From: Pseudomonas sp. G34
GTDB lineage: Bacteria > Pseudomonadota > Gammaproteobacteria > Pseudomonadales > Pseudomonadaceae
NCBI RefSeq assembly: GCF_031119625.1
Contig: NZ_JAVHZV010000029.1
Coordinates: 310,001 to 374,000 of the forward strand
DNA: 64,000 nt
Direction of reading: 5' to 3'
Positions within the stretch are counted from its first letter, which is position 1; every line of letters starts with the position of its first letter. Position numbers and translations under genes: made by a program. Of this stretch, positions 38,850 through 48,463 are shown one piece after another. The notes under the pieces were generated by a model that searched no databases, was not told the origin of the DNA, and was given only the letters and a program-made list of their open reading frames with translations.

Positions 38850-40693
38850 ACGTCCTATTCCTGACCTTACTGTTCCCACTGATCGGCTGGTTCATCCTGG
38901 CCTTTTCCCGTGGCCGCCTGCGCGAAGGCGCTGCCGCCGTCATCGGGGTCGGCTCGGTCGGCCTGTCGGCACTGACCACCGCCTGGATCATGTGGCAATT
39001 CAACAGCGCGCCGCCCGCCGGTGGCGTGTACACCCAGACCCTCTGGCAGTGGATGAGCGTAGAAGGCCTGGCGCCGAGCTTCACCCTGTATCTGGACGGT
39101 CTGTCGCTGACCATGCTCGGTGTGGTCACTGGGGTGGGCTTCCTGATCCACCTGTTCGCCAGCTGGTACATGCGTGGTGAAGAGGGCTATTCGCGCTTCC
39201 TCTCCTACACCAACCTGTTCATCTTCAGCATGTTGCTGCTGGTGCTCGGCGACAACCTGATGACCCTGTTCTTCGGCTGGGAAGGCGTAGGCCTGTGCTC
39301 GTACCTGCTGATCGGCTTCTACTACAAGCACGTGCCCAACGGGAACGCGGCGCTGAAGGCGTTCATCGTCACCCGCATCGGCGACGTGTTCCTGATGATC
39401 GGCCTGTTCCTGCTGTTCCTCAACCTCGGCACCCTGAACATCCAGGAGCTGATGGTGCTGGCCCCGCAGAAATACGCAGCGGGTGACACCTGGCTGTGGC
39501 TGGCGACCCTGATGCTGCTTGGCGGTGCGGTCGGTAAGTCCGCCCAGCTGCCGCTGCAGACCTGGCTGGCTGACGCCATGGCCGGCCCGACGCCGGTTTC
39601 GGCGCTGATCCACGCCGCGACCATGGTCACCGCCGGCGTGTACCTGATCGCCCGTACCAACGGCCTGTTCCTGCTGACCCCGGAGATTCTCGAGCTGGTC
39701 GGTATCGTTGGCGGCGTGACCCTGGTGCTGGCGGGTTTCGCAGCCCTGGTGCAGACCGACATCAAGCGCATCCTCGCCTACTCGACCATGAGCCAGATCG
39801 GCTACATGTTCCTGGCCCTGGGCGTCGGTGCCTGGGACGCGGCGATCTTCCACCTGATGACCCACGCCTTCTTCAAGGCCCTGCTGTTCCTCGCCTCCGG
39901 CTCGGTGATCCATGCCTGCCACCACGAGCAGAACATCTTCAAGATGGGCGGCCTGTGGAAGAAGCTGCCGCTGGCCTACGCCAGCTTTATCGTCGGTGGC
40001 TCGGCCCTGGCGGCGTTGCCGCTGATCACCGTGGGTTTCTATTCGAAGGACGAAATCCTCTGGGAAGCCTTCGCCAGCGGCAACTCCGGCCTGCTCTACG
40101 CCGGCCTGCTGGGCGCCTTCATGACCTCGATCTACACCTTCCGGCTGATCTTCATCGCCTTCCATGGCGAGCAGAAGACCGAGGCCCATGCCGGCCATGG
40201 CATCGCCCACAACCTGCCGCTGCTGGTGCTGATCGTGCTGTCGACCTTCATCGGCGCCTGGATCACCCCGCCGTTGGCTGGCGTGTTGCCGCAGAGTGCC
40301 GGGCATGCCGGTGGCGAGGCCAAGCACAGCCTGGAAATCGTCTCCGGCTGCATCGCCCTGGCCGGCATCCTGCTGGCCGCGATGCTGTTCCTCGGCAAGC
40401 GCAGTTTCGTGAGTGCCGTCGCCGGCAGCGCGCCGGGTCGCTTCCTGTCGGCCTGGTGGTTCGCCGCCTGGGGCTTCGACTGGCTGTACGACAAGATCTT
40501 CGTGCAGCCCTACCTGTTCCTCTGCCGGGTGCTCGCCCGTGACCCCATCGATGGTGCCATCGGCATCATCCCGCGCCTGGCGCGCGGCGGTCATGGCGTG
40601 TTGAGCCGCAGCGAGACCGGACATCTGCGCTGGTACGCCATCTCCATCGCCGGGGGTGCCGTGCTGGTGCTTGCCGCCGTGCTGGTGGCCTGA
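38846..40693 (+). CDS. nuoL: NADH-quinone oxidoreductase subunit L
   Basis: 615 residues from ATG 38846. An Mrp-antiporter-type proton pump with the family blocks FFGWEGVGLCSYLLIGFYY (conserved Glu), GKSAQLPLQTWLADAMAGPTPVSALIHAATMVTAGVYL and RILAYSTMSQIGYMFLA. The C-terminal 100 residues make the long lateral helix and anchor. The most distal pumping subunit of the membrane arm. Confidence 0.97.
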   Translation: MNVLFLTLLFPLIGWFILAFSRGRLREGAAAVIGVGSVGLSALTTAWIMWQFNSAPPAGGVYTQTLWQWMSVEGLAPSFTLYLDGLSLTMLGVVTGVGFLIHLFASWYMRGEEGYSRFLSYTNLFIFSMLLLVLGDNLMTLFFGWEGVGLCSYLLIGFYYKHVPNGNAALKAFIVTRIGDVFLMIGLFLLFLNLGTLNIQELMVLAPQKYAAGDTWLWLATLMLLGGAVGKSAQLPLQTWLADAMAGPTPVSALIHAATMVTAGVYLIARTNGLFLLTPEILELVGIVGGVTLVLAGFAALVQTDIKRILAYSTMSQIGYMFLALGVGAWDAAIFHLMTHAFFKALLFLASGSVIHACHHEQNIFKMGGLWKKLPLAYASFIVGGSALAALPLITVGFYSKDEILWEAFASGNSGLLYAGLLGAFMTSIYTFRLIFIAFHGEQKTEAHAGHGIAHNLPLLVLIVLSTFIGAWITPPLAGVLPQSAGHAGGEAKHSLEIVSGCIALAGILLAAMLFLGKRSFVSAVAGSAPGRFLSAWWFAAWGFDWLYDKIFVQPYLFLCRVLARDPIDGAIGIIPRLARGGHGVLSRSETGHLRWYAISIAGGAVLVLAAVLVA

Positions 40694-40734
40694 CCGATGA
40701 TCCCGAATACTTTTTCTAAGGAATCCCGTCCGTC

Positions 40735-42264
40735 ATGATTCTGCCTTGGCTAATCCTGATTCCCTTCATCGGCGGCCTGTTGTGCTGGCAAGGCGAGCGC
40801 TTCGGCGCCACCCTGCCACGCTGGATCGCGCTGCTGACCATGTCCCTGCTGTTCGGCCTCGGCCTGTGGCTGTGGGGCACCGGCGACTTCAGCCTGGCCC
40901 CTGCGCCTGGCGGCGAGCCGCGCTGGGCCCACGAGTTCCAGGTGCAGTGGATCGCGCGCTTCGGCATCAGCATCCACCTGGCGATGGACGGCCTGTCGGT
41001 CTTGATGGTCACCCTGACCGGCCTGCTCGGCGTGCTCTCGGTACTCTGCTCGTGGAGCGAGATTCACAACCGCGTCGGCTTCTTCCACCTCAACCTGATG
41101 TGGATCCTCGGCGGCGTGGTCGGCGTGTTCCTGGCCATCGACCTGTTCCTGTTCTTCTTCTTCTGGGAAATGATGCTGGTGCCGATGTATTTCCTCATCG
41201 CGCTCTGGGGTCATAGCGGCAGCCCTGGCAAGAGCCGCATCACCGCGGCGACCAAGTTCTTCATCTTCACCCAGGCCAGCGGCCTGGTGATGCTGGTGGC
41301 GATCCTCGGCCTGGTGTTCGTGCACTTCAACCAGACCGGCGTGTTCACCTTCAACTACGCGGACCTGCTCAAGACCCAGCTTTCCGAGGGCACCGAATAC
41401 CTGCTGATGCTCGGCTTCTTCATCGCCTTCGCGGTCAAGTTTCCGGTGGTGCCCTTCCACTCCTGGCTGCCGGACGCCCACGCCCAGGCGCCGACCGCCG
41501 GTTCCGTGGACCTGGCCGGCATCCTGCTGAAAACCGCCGCCTACGGCCTGCTGCGTTTCGCCCTGCCGCTGTTCCCGAATGCCTCGGCGGAGTTCGCGCC
41601 GATCGCCATGTACCTGGGCGTGTTCGCGATCATCTACGGTGCCCTGCTGTCCTTCGCGCAGACCGACATCAAGCGCCTGGTGGCGTACTCCAGCGTGTCG
41701 CACATGGGCTTCGTGCTGATCGCCATCTATTCCGGCAGCCAGATCGCCCTCCAGGGCGCGGTGGTGCAGATGATGGCGCACGGCCTGTCGGCAGCGGCGC
41801 TGTTCATCCTCTGCGGCCAGCTGTACGAACGCCTGCACACCCGTGACATGCGCGAGATGGGCGGTATCTGGGCGCGCATGTCCTGGCTGCCGGCATTGAG
41901 CCTGTTCTTCGCCGCCGCGGCGCTGGGCCTGCCGGGCACCGGTAACTTCGTCGGCGAGTTCCTGATCCTGATCGGCAGCTTCCCGGCCGCGCCCTGGGTC
42001 ACCGTGATCGCCGCCACCGGCCTGGTCCTGGGTTCGGTGTACTCGCTGATCATGATTCACCGCGCGCACTTCGGCCCGGTGAAGAACGACAGCCCGCTAC
42101 CCGGCCTGCAATTTCGTGAACTGAGCATGGTGCTGTGCCTGGCCGTGCTGCTGATCCTGCTCGGTGTTTACCCGCAGCCGGTGCTCGATACCTCTGCCGC
42201 CAGCATGCAAGGCGTGCAGCAGTGGTTCAGTGGCGCCCTCAATCAACTCGCTACGGGCCAGTAA
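40735..42264 (+). CDS. nuoM: NADH-quinone oxidoreductase subunit M
   Basis: 509 residues, about 14 helices. The antiporter-like motifs are FFWEMMLVPMYFLIALWG (conserved Glu), FPVVPFHSWLPDAHAQAPTAGSVDLAG and LVAYSSVSHMGFVLIAI. The second of the three large proton pumps. It starts 41 bases after nuoL, a longer gap than most in this operon. Confidence 0.97.
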   Translation: MILPWLILIPFIGGLLCWQGERFGATLPRWIALLTMSLLFGLGLWLWGTGDFSLAPAPGGEPRWAHEFQVQWIARFGISIHLAMDGLSVLMVTLTGLLGVLSVLCSWSEIHNRVGFFHLNLMWILGGVVGVFLAIDLFLFFFFWEMMLVPMYFLIALWGHSGSPGKSRITAATKFFIFTQASGLVMLVAILGLVFVHFNQTGVFTFNYADLLKTQLSEGTEYLLMLGFFIAFAVKFPVVPFHSWLPDAHAQAPTAGSVDLAGILLKTAAYGLLRFALPLFPNASAEFAPIAMYLGVFAIIYGALLSFAQTDIKRLVAYSSVSHMGFVLIAIYSGSQIALQGAVVQMMAHGLSAAALFILCGQLYERLHTRDMREMGGIWARMSWLPALSLFFAAAALGLPGTGNFVGEFLILIGSFPAAPWVTVIAATGLVLGSVYSLIMIHRAHFGPVKNDSPLPGLQFRELSMVLCLAVLLILLGVYPQPVLDTSAASMQGVQQWFSGALNQLATGQ

Positions 42265-42268
42265 CGCT

Positions 42269-43771
42269 ATGGAACATCACGCTGTGGAATTCACCACCCA
42301 ACACCTGATCGCCCTGCTACCGCTGCTGGTCACCTGCGCCACCGTGGTGGTGGTGATGCTGGCCATCGCCTGGAAACGCAGCCATGGCATGACCTTCGTG
42401 CTCTCGGTGATCGGCCTCAACGCCGCCCTGCTGTCGCTGTTGCCAGCTATCGGCGTCGCGCCGCTGCAGGTCACCCCGCTGATGCAGATCGACACCTTCG
42501 CCTGCTACTACATGGCACTGGTGCTGATCGCCACGCTGGCCTGCGTGACCCTGACCCATGCCTACCTGGGCGAGGCCACGGTCAGCGATGGCAAGACCAA
42601 GGGCTACCCGCGCAACCGCGAGGAGATGTACCTGCTGCTGCTGCTTTCCGCGGCCGGCGGCCTGGTGCTGGTCAGCACCGAGCACCTGGCGGGGCTGTTC
42701 ATCGGCCTGGAGCTGCTCTCGGTACCCACCTACGGGATGATCGCCTACGCCTACTTCAACAAGCGCTCGCTGGAAGCCGGCATCAAGTACATGGTGCTGT
42801 CGGCGGCCGGCAGCGCCTTCCTGCTGTTCGGCATGGCGCTGCTGTATGCCGACGCCGGCAGCCTGAGCTTCGCCGAAATCGGTGCCAGCCTGGCCGGCGC
42901 CAGCGGCAGCCAACTGGTACAGATCGGCATCGGCATGATGCTCATCGGCCTGGCCTTCAAGCTGTCCATGGTGCCGTTCCACCTGTGGACGCCGGACGTC
43001 TACGAAGGTGCACCCGCGCCGGTGGCGGCGTTCCTGGCCACCGCCAGCAAGGTCGCGGTGTTCGCCGTGCTGCTGCGCCTGTATCAGCTCTCCCCGGCCA
43101 CCGCCGGCGGCTGGCTGAACGACCTGCTGACGGTCATCGCCATCGCCTCGATCCTGTTCGGCAACCTGCTGGCCCTGGTGCAGAACAACCTCAAGCGTCT
43201 GCTCGGCTATTCGTCGATTGCCCACTTCGGCTACCTGCTGGTGGCGCTGATCGCCAGCAAGGGCCTGGCCGTCGAGGCCATTGGCGTGTACATGGCCACC
43301 TACGTGCTGACCAGCCTGGGCGCCTTCGGGGTGATCACCCTGATGTCCACGCCCTACAACGGCCGTGACGCCGATGCGCTGTACGAGTACCGCGGCCTGT
43401 TCTGGCGGCGCCCGTACCTGACCGCCGTGCTGACGGTGATGATGCTGTCGCTGGCCGGCATTCCGCTGACTGCAGGCTTCATCGGCAAGTTCTACGTCAT
43501 CGCCGCCGGTGTGCAGGCACAACTGTGGTGGCTGATCGGCGCGCTGATTCTGGGTAGCGCCATCGCGGTGTTCTACTACCTGCGGGTGATGGTCACCCTG
43601 TTCCTCAACGAGCCGAACCTGCAGCGCCACGATGCGCCGTTCAACTGGGGCCAGCGTGCCGGCGGCATCATGCTGATGCTGGTGGCGGCCCTGGCCTTTA
43701 TCCTCGGTGTGTACCCGCAACCGCTGCTGGACCTGGTGCAGCAGGCTGGCTTGGCCACTGTGGCGCTCTGA
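42269..43771 (+). CDS. nuoN: NADH-quinone oxidoreductase subunit N
   Basis: 500 residues from ATG 42269, 4 bases after nuoM. Antiporter-like motifs: FIGLELLSVPTYGMIAY (conserved Glu), KLSMVPFHLWTPDVYEGAPAPVAAFLATASK and RLLGYSSIAHFGYLLVALI. The third proton pump and last gene of the operon; a strong terminator follows. The first 12 residues are less certain because a later start would also fit. Confidence 0.96.
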   Translation: MEHHAVEFTTQHLIALLPLLVTCATVVVVMLAIAWKRSHGMTFVLSVIGLNAALLSLLPAIGVAPLQVTPLMQIDTFACYYMALVLIATLACVTLTHAYLGEATVSDGKTKGYPRNREEMYLLLLLSAAGGLVLVSTEHLAGLFIGLELLSVPTYGMIAYAYFNKRSLEAGIKYMVLSAAGSAFLLFGMALLYADAGSLSFAEIGASLAGASGSQLVQIGIGMMLIGLAFKLSMVPFHLWTPDVYEGAPAPVAAFLATASKVAVFAVLLRLYQLSPATAGGWLNDLLTVIAIASILFGNLLALVQNNLKRLLGYSSIAHFGYLLVALIASKGLAVEAIGVYMATYVLTSLGAFGVITLMSTPYNGRDADALYEYRGLFWRRPYLTAVLTVMMLSLAGIPLTAGFIGKFYVIAAGVQAQLWWLIGALILGSAIAVFYYLRVMVTLFLNEPNLQRHDAPFNWGQRAGGIMLMLVAALAFILGVYPQPLLDLVQQAGLATVAL

Positions 43772-43784
43772 CCCACGTGCGACG

Positions 43785-43817
43785 AAAAACGGCTGCCAGT
43801 GGGCAGCCGTTTTTGTT
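43785..43817 (+). terminator. Terminator of the nuo operon
   Basis: A 13-bp stem (AAAAACGGCTGCC 43785-43797 with GGCAGCCGTTTTT 43802-43814), loop AGTG, followed by GTTTG. It begins 14 bases after the nuoN stop. Confidence 0.92.
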
Positions 43818-43855
43818 TGTGCCTCACGCAGCGGGTTGGTCTTCGCCAGGCTGTT

Positions 43856-43890
43856 CCCCGGGTTTCACTTCGTTACACCCAGGCTACGGG
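43856..43890. repeat. Dispersed GGGTTTC...CCCAGGCTAC repeat, copy 2
   Basis: The element CCCCGGGTTTCACTTCGTTA followed by CACCCAGGCTACGGG. It shares GGGTTTC and the ACCCAGGCTAC end with the copy at 43968 in the same orientation. Confidence 0.55.
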
Positions 43891-43967
43891 TCCGGTGGCG
43901 TGCTTTGCCTGCTGCTGAGCGAAGCGATGCGCAGGGAGCAGCTAGGATGCCCTCATTCCCTCGCCCG

Positions 43968-44001
43968 CTCCTGGGTTTCGCGGCGCGCTACCCAGGCTAC
44001 C
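43968..44001. repeat. Dispersed GGGTTTC...CCCAGGCTAC repeat, copy 3
   Basis: CTCCTGGGTTTCGCGGCGCG followed by CTACCCAGGCTACC. It has the same orientation as the copy 112 bases upstream; the two lie between the nuo terminator and the terminator of the AI-2E gene. Confidence 0.6.
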
Positions 44002-44014
44002 GTCCGAGTGACAA

Positions 44015-44046
44015 AGAAAAACGGCTACCTTTCAAGCAGCCGTTTT
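44015..44046 (-). terminator. Terminator of the AI-2E family gene
   Basis: A 9-bp stem (AAAACGGCT ending at 44026 with AGCCGTTTT 44038-44046), loop of 11. On the minus strand it is 15 bases beyond the stop codon and is followed by TTTTTCTTT. Its arms closely resemble those of the nuo terminator. Confidence 0.8.
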
Positions 44047-44061
44047 GCTTGGCGCGGGCTG

Positions 44062-45126
44062 TCATTCGGGCAGCCTGACGGTCTTCTTGCCGGCAGCGAA
44101 CAGGTTCCAGCTGGCGACGAACAAGGCGGCCACCAGGGGGCCGAGCACGAAACCATTGAGGCCCAGCAGTGCCATGCCGCCCAGGGTGGAAATCAGGATC
44201 AGGTAGTCGGGCATGCGGGTGTCCTTGCCGACCAGGATCGGGCGCAGGATGTTGTCCACCAGGCCGATCACCAGCACGCCGAACAGGGTCAACACCACGC
44301 CCTGCCAGATGCTTCCGCTGAGGAACAGGTAGACGGCCACCGGTGCCCAGACGATGCCGGCACCGGCGGCGGGCAGCAGCGACAGAAAGGCCATCAGCAC
44401 GCCCCACAGCAAGGGGCTGGGAATGCCCAGTACCCAGAAGATCAGCCCGCCCAGGGCGCCCTGCACCGCCGCCACGACGATGTTGCCCTTGACCGTGGCG
44501 CGCACCACGCGGGTGAACTTGATCTGCAGGCGACGCTTGGTGTTGTCACCCAGGGGTACGGCCATGCGAATGTCACGCACCAGCTCCTGTCCATCACGCA
44601 GCAGGAAGAACAACAGGTACAGCATGATGAAAAAGCTGATCACGAACTGGAACGTGCCCTGGCCGATCGCGAACACCTTGGTCGCCAGGTACTGGCTACC
44701 GGCGGCGGCGCCGCTGGTGATGCTTTCCTGCAGGTCGGCCATGTTGCCCATGCCGAGGCGATCGATCTGCTGCTGCAGGAACGGCGGCAGCATTTCCTTG
44801 GTGCTGGTCACGTAGGCGCCGACGTCCAGCTCGCCGGACTCGATGCGCTGGTAGAGGCTGGTGCCCTCGGCGACCATCGCCGAGGTGATGAAGATCACCG
44901 GCAGAATCGCCACCAGCAGGCAGATGATCAGCGTCAGCAATGCCGACAGGTTGCCGCGCCCGCCAATGCGCCGTGCCATGCGCCGCTGCAGTGGCGCGAA
45001 CACCACAGCCAGGGCCACCGCCCAGAACACTGCGCCGTAGAACGGCATGAGTATCCAGATGAAAGCGATCGTCACCAGGGCGAGCAGGAGGATGAAGGTT
45101 TTCTTTTCGAGGGAAGTCGTCTGCAT
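44062..45126 (-). CDS. AI-2E family transporter (PerM/YdiK-like)
   Basis: 354 residues from ATG 45126 (MQTTSLEKKTFILLLALV). Seven to eight hydrophobic helices with the family's features: a soluble helical segment after helix 3 (YQRIESGELDVGAYVTSTKEM), then GALGGLIFWVLGIPSPLLWGVLMAFLSLLPAAGAGIVWAP and LVDNILRPILVGKDTRMPDYLILISTLGG. Members include the AI-2 exporter TqsA and Na+/H+ antiporters; the substrate cannot be told from sequence. It stands alone on the minus strand, convergent with nuo. Confidence 0.88.
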   Translation of the reverse strand: MQTTSLEKKTFILLLALVTIAFIWILMPFYGAVFWAVALAVVFAPLQRRMARRIGGRGNLSALLTLIICLLVAILPVIFITSAMVAEGTSLYQRIESGELDVGAYVTSTKEMLPPFLQQQIDRLGMGNMADLQESITSGAAAGSQYLATKVFAIGQGTFQFVISFFIMLYLLFFLLRDGQELVRDIRMAVPLGDNTKRRLQIKFTRVVRATVKGNIVVAAVQGALGGLIFWVLGIPSPLLWGVLMAFLSLLPAAGAGIVWAPVAVYLFLSGSIWQGVVLTLFGVLVIGLVDNILRPILVGKDTRMPDYLILISTLGGMALLGLNGFVLGPLVAALFVASWNLFAAGKKTVRLPE

Positions 45127-45222
45127 GGTCCGGTCACACGAGGGGGTATGCCTGTTAGTCTCCCCTGCCGCCGACAAAGTGCACTCTTATTGGCTGGGCG
45201 AGCATCCCTGCCCGCCGCGGCC

Positions 45223-46905
45223 TCAGATACGGAACTGGCGCACCAGGTTTTGCAGGCCCTGACCGAGTTGCGCCAGGCTGCGTGCGGTCTCGGCGCCCTG
45301 GCGGGTTTCATCGGCGACGCTGTCCACCGCGGTGGCGATCTGGTGCACGCTGCGGTTGATCTCCTCGGCCACCGCGGTCTGCTCCTCGGCCGCGCTGGCA
45401 ATCTGCGCGTTCATGGCATTGATGGTGCCGATCAGGCCGGCGATGGCATCCAGCGAAGCCCCGGCCTTGTTGGCCTGTTCGCTGGTCAGCTCGCCGGCAT
45501 CGCTGGACTGGCGCATGGCATTGACCGCATCGCGGGTACCGCCCTGCAGCCGGTCGATCATGCCCTGGATTTCCTGGGTGCTCTGCTGGGTACGGCTGGC
45601 CAGGGCACGTACCTCATCGGCGACCACCGCGAAGCCACGCCCGGCCTCCCCGGCCCGTGCCGCTTCGATGGCTGCGTTGAGCGCCAGCAGGTTGGTCTGC
45701 TCGGCGATGGAGCGAATCACGTCGAGCACGCTGACGATGGAGTGCACGTCCTTTTGCAGGCTGTCCAGCGAAGTGCCGCTGCCGCGGATGTCGCCGACCA
45801 GCGAATGGATGCGCTCGATGCTGCCGTCCACCACCTGCTTGGCCACCTGCCCTTCGCGGTCGGTCTGCTGAGCCGCTTCGGCAGCCCCCTGGGCGCTCTT
45901 GGCCACCTCGTGGGCCGCGGCGGACATCTCGTTGATGGCCGTGGCCACCTGATCGGTTTCGTGGCGCTGGCGTTCCATGGCCTGCTCGGAGCGCTGTGCC
46001 TGGGCCGCCACCTGGCCGACCAGTTCGGTAAGGTGGCTGGTCATTTCGCTGATCTGCCGCACCAGGCCGTGCACCTTGTCGACGAAACGGTTGAACGAGC
46101 CAGCCAGCTCACCCAGTTCGTCGCGGCTGGTGACCGGCAGGCGCTTGGTCAGGTCGCCTTCGCCGGCGGCGATATCGTCGAGATTCGCCTTGATCTGCTG
46201 CAGCGGCCGCAAAAAGGTGTTGGCCAGAATGCCGCCGACCACGCCAAAGATCACCAGCAGCACCACGGCGATCACCAGAATGCTGGTGATGATGGTGCTC
46301 ACCCGCTGATCGATACCGGTGCGCACCTCGGCAATCTGCGCCTCCACGCCGTCCAGGTTGACCGCGGTGCCGAGGGCCATGTCCCACTTGGGCAGGTAGT
46401 AGCTGTAGGCGAGCTTGGGCACCTGGATCGACTCGTTGCCGGGCAACGGCGAGGAATAGTTGACGTAGTAGCTGTTGTCCTTGGCGACGCGCACCAGCTC
46501 GCGGTTCACGAACACGCCGTTGACGTCGCGCCGATCATTGAGACTTTTGCCCACATCCACGGGACTGTCGCTGCGAAACAGCCGTACCACATTGGAGTCA
46601 TGGCCGAAGAAGTAGCCGTCCTTGCCATATTTGATCTTGGACAGGATGGTGATGGCCTGCTTGCGGCTCTCCAGATCGCCGTTGGGCGCGGCGTCGTACA
46701 GGCTCTGCACGGCGCCCATGGCAATTGCGCTGTAGTTCTGCAGCTCGTTGCGCTTCTCATCGAGCAGGCGCTCGCGGGTTTCGATCACCTCCTGCTCCGC
46801 CAGGCCGTACAGCACCTTGGCAGCGGCGCCGCTTAGCACCAGGGCAAACAGCAGAACGGGAACCAGGGCCAATAGCACAACTTTGGATTTCAAGGTCAGG
46901 CGCAT
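45223..46905 (-). CDS. Methyl-accepting chemotaxis protein with a single Cache domain (CtpM-like)
   Basis: 560 residues from ATG 46905, which has AAGGA upstream. TM1 near 8-30, a periplasmic sCache-type domain to about 185 (YGKDGYFFGHDSNVVRLF, YYVNYSSPLPGNESIQVPKLAYSYYLPKWDMALGTAV), TM2 about 190-215, HAMP with PLQQIKANLDDIAAGEGDLTKRLP, and the kinase-control hairpin tip EQTNLLALNAAIEAARAGEAGRGFAVVADEVRALA. From memory, PAO1 has the malate receptor CtpM (PA2652) at this place after nuoN, beside a transporter gene as here, so malate sensing is likely but inferred. There is no C-terminal CheR pentapeptide. Confidence 0.9.
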   Translation of the reverse strand: MRLTLKSKVVLLALVPVLLFALVLSGAAAKVLYGLAEQEVIETRERLLDEKRNELQNYSAIAMGAVQSLYDAAPNGDLESRKQAITILSKIKYGKDGYFFGHDSNVVRLFRSDSPVDVGKSLNDRRDVNGVFVNRELVRVAKDNSYYVNYSSPLPGNESIQVPKLAYSYYLPKWDMALGTAVNLDGVEAQIAEVRTGIDQRVSTIITSILVIAVVLLVIFGVVGGILANTFLRPLQQIKANLDDIAAGEGDLTKRLPVTSRDELGELAGSFNRFVDKVHGLVRQISEMTSHLTELVGQVAAQAQRSEQAMERQRHETDQVATAINEMSAAAHEVAKSAQGAAEAAQQTDREGQVAKQVVDGSIERIHSLVGDIRGSGTSLDSLQKDVHSIVSVLDVIRSIAEQTNLLALNAAIEAARAGEAGRGFAVVADEVRALASRTQQSTQEIQGMIDRLQGGTRDAVNAMRQSSDAGELTSEQANKAGASLDAIAGLIGTINAMNAQIASAAEEQTAVAEEINRSVHQIATAVDSVADETRQGAETARSLAQLGQGLQNLVRQFRI

Positions 46906-47011
46906 TGTTATTTTCCTTTGACCAGACAAAGCCAAGGATAGCTGGCTTCTACTCAGGTCATCGGCAGCAGCCCGCGAAACCTTGAACGCGCGGGTAATTG
47001 CGCCGGACGCC

Positions 47012-48328
47012 TTACAGCAGCATGGCGGCGGCCCAGCCGAATACCAGCAGGGGCAGGTTGTAGTGCAGGAAGGTGGGCACCACGGTGTCCCAGATGTGAT
47101 CGTGCTGCCCGTCCACGTTCAGGCCAGCGGTCGGGCCCAGGGTCGAGTCCGACGCCGGCGAGCCGGCATCGCCGATGGCACCCGCCACACCGACGATGCA
47201 TACCGTGGCCAGCGGGCTGAAGCCCAGCTGCGCGCACAGCGGCACGAAGATCGCCGCAATGATCGGGACGGTGGAAAACGACGAGCCGATGCCAATGGTC
47301 ACCACCAGGCCCACCAGCAGCATCATCAGCACAGCAAGGCCCTTGCTGTCGCCGATCAGCGCCGCACTGGCGTTGACCAGCCCCTTCACCTCGCCGGTCT
47401 CGCGCATCACTTCGGCAAAGCCGGAAGCGGCGATCATGATGAAGCCGATCATCGCCATCATCTTCATGCCTTCGGTGAACAGGCCGTCGGTTTCCTTCCA
47501 GCGCACGATGCCCGAAGCAGAAAACACCACGAAACCCAGCAAGGCACCGATGATCATCGAATCGAGCCACAGCTGTACGGCGAAGGCGATGGCCACTGCC
47601 ACGCCGGCGACGATCAGGCTGCGTGCGTTGTAGCTGACGCTCACCCGCTCGGTACGCTCGACCCGCTCCAGGTCATAGCGGCGCTTGCCACGGTAGCTGT
47701 ACAGCGCCAACAGCAGGCCAGCAACCATGCCCATGGCGGGGATCAGCATGGCATGGCTGACGTTCACGCCGCTGACATCCATGCCGCTGCGTGCCACGTT
47801 GGCGAGCAGAATCTCGTTGAGGAAGATGTTGCCGAAACCCACCGGCAGGAACATGTAGGGTGTGACCAGGCCGAAGGTCAGCACGCAGGCGATCAACCGT
47901 CGATCGAGCTGCAGGCGGGTGATCACGTAGAGCAGCGGCGGCACCAGCAGCGGGATGAAGGCGATATGGATCGGCAGGATGTTCTGCGACGAGATGGCCA
48001 CTGCCAAGAGCAGGCCCAGCAGCAGCCACTTCAGTGCGCCGCCGCCGTGCTGATCCTGACGCCCGACCATGGCCAGTGCCTTGTCGGCCAATGCGTGGGC
48101 CAGGCCGGACTTGGCGATCGCCACGGCGAAGGCGCCGAGCAGAGCGTAGGACAGTGCCACGGTAGCTCCGCCACCCAGGCCCTTGTTGAAGGCGGCCAGC
48201 GAGCCCTGCATGCCCAGGCCGCCAATCATGCCGCCCGCCAGGGCCCCGGTGATCAACGCCACCACCACATGCACCCGGCAAAGGCTGAGAATCAACATGA
48301 TGCCAACGGCGGCGATAACTGCGTTCAT
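47012..48328 (-). CDS. Na+/H+ antiporter family permease (NhaC/YuiF-like)
   Basis: 438 residues, 10-12 membrane helices. Conserved patterns: GGATVALSYALLGAFAVAIAKSGL, SSQNILPIHIAFIPLLVPPLL, TPYMFLPVGFGNIFLNEIL and TVCIVGVAGAIGDAGSPASDSTLGPTAGLN with conserved Asp residues. The family is named for antiporters, but some members move amino acids, so the substrate is open. ATG 48328 has GGAG upstream. A TTGACA-type promoter and a leader of about 130 bases with three hairpins precede it. Confidence 0.82.
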   Translation of the reverse strand: MNAVIAAVGIMLILSLCRVHVVVALITGALAGGMIGGLGMQGSLAAFNKGLGGGATVALSYALLGAFAVAIAKSGLAHALADKALAMVGRQDQHGGGALKWLLLGLLLAVAISSQNILPIHIAFIPLLVPPLLYVITRLQLDRRLIACVLTFGLVTPYMFLPVGFGNIFLNEILLANVARSGMDVSGVNVSHAMLIPAMGMVAGLLLALYSYRGKRRYDLERVERTERVSVSYNARSLIVAGVAVAIAFAVQLWLDSMIIGALLGFVVFSASGIVRWKETDGLFTEGMKMMAMIGFIMIAASGFAEVMRETGEVKGLVNASAALIGDSKGLAVLMMLLVGLVVTIGIGSSFSTVPIIAAIFVPLCAQLGFSPLATVCIVGVAGAIGDAGSPASDSTLGPTAGLNVDGQHDHIWDTVVPTFLHYNLPLLVFGWAAAMLL

Positions 48329-48344
48329 GAGAGGCTCCTAGAAT

Positions 48345-48457
48345 CGCCGCCAATGCGGCGTAATCGGCGGGCTACGTAAAAATCGCCGGGAGCGATTTTT
48401 TCACCTCGCTGGCGACAGCCCACAGGGTTGCCGCCAAGGATGGCGGGCCACAAAAAG
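48345..48457 (-). other. Hairpin-rich leader of the antiporter gene
   Basis: Reading on the minus strand from the predicted start near 48457 there are three stems. First, CCGCCA/TGGCGG with a 4-base loop (48431-48446). Second, a perfect 9-bp stem AAAAATCGC/GCGATTTTT with a 5-base loop (48378-48400), which ends in T5 like a terminator. Third, GCCGC/GCGGC with a 4-base loop (48346-48359), close to the ribosome site. The terminator-like stem inside a leader suggests attenuation, but part of the DNA also resembles common Pseudomonas palindromic repeats. Confidence 0.4.
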
Positions 48458-48463
48458 CGTCGC

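Noticed and set aside
43777..46836. 1019-codon plus-strand frame crossing two minus-strand genes
   Set aside because: It spans terminators and the AI-2E and chemoreceptor genes, both well supported on the other strand.
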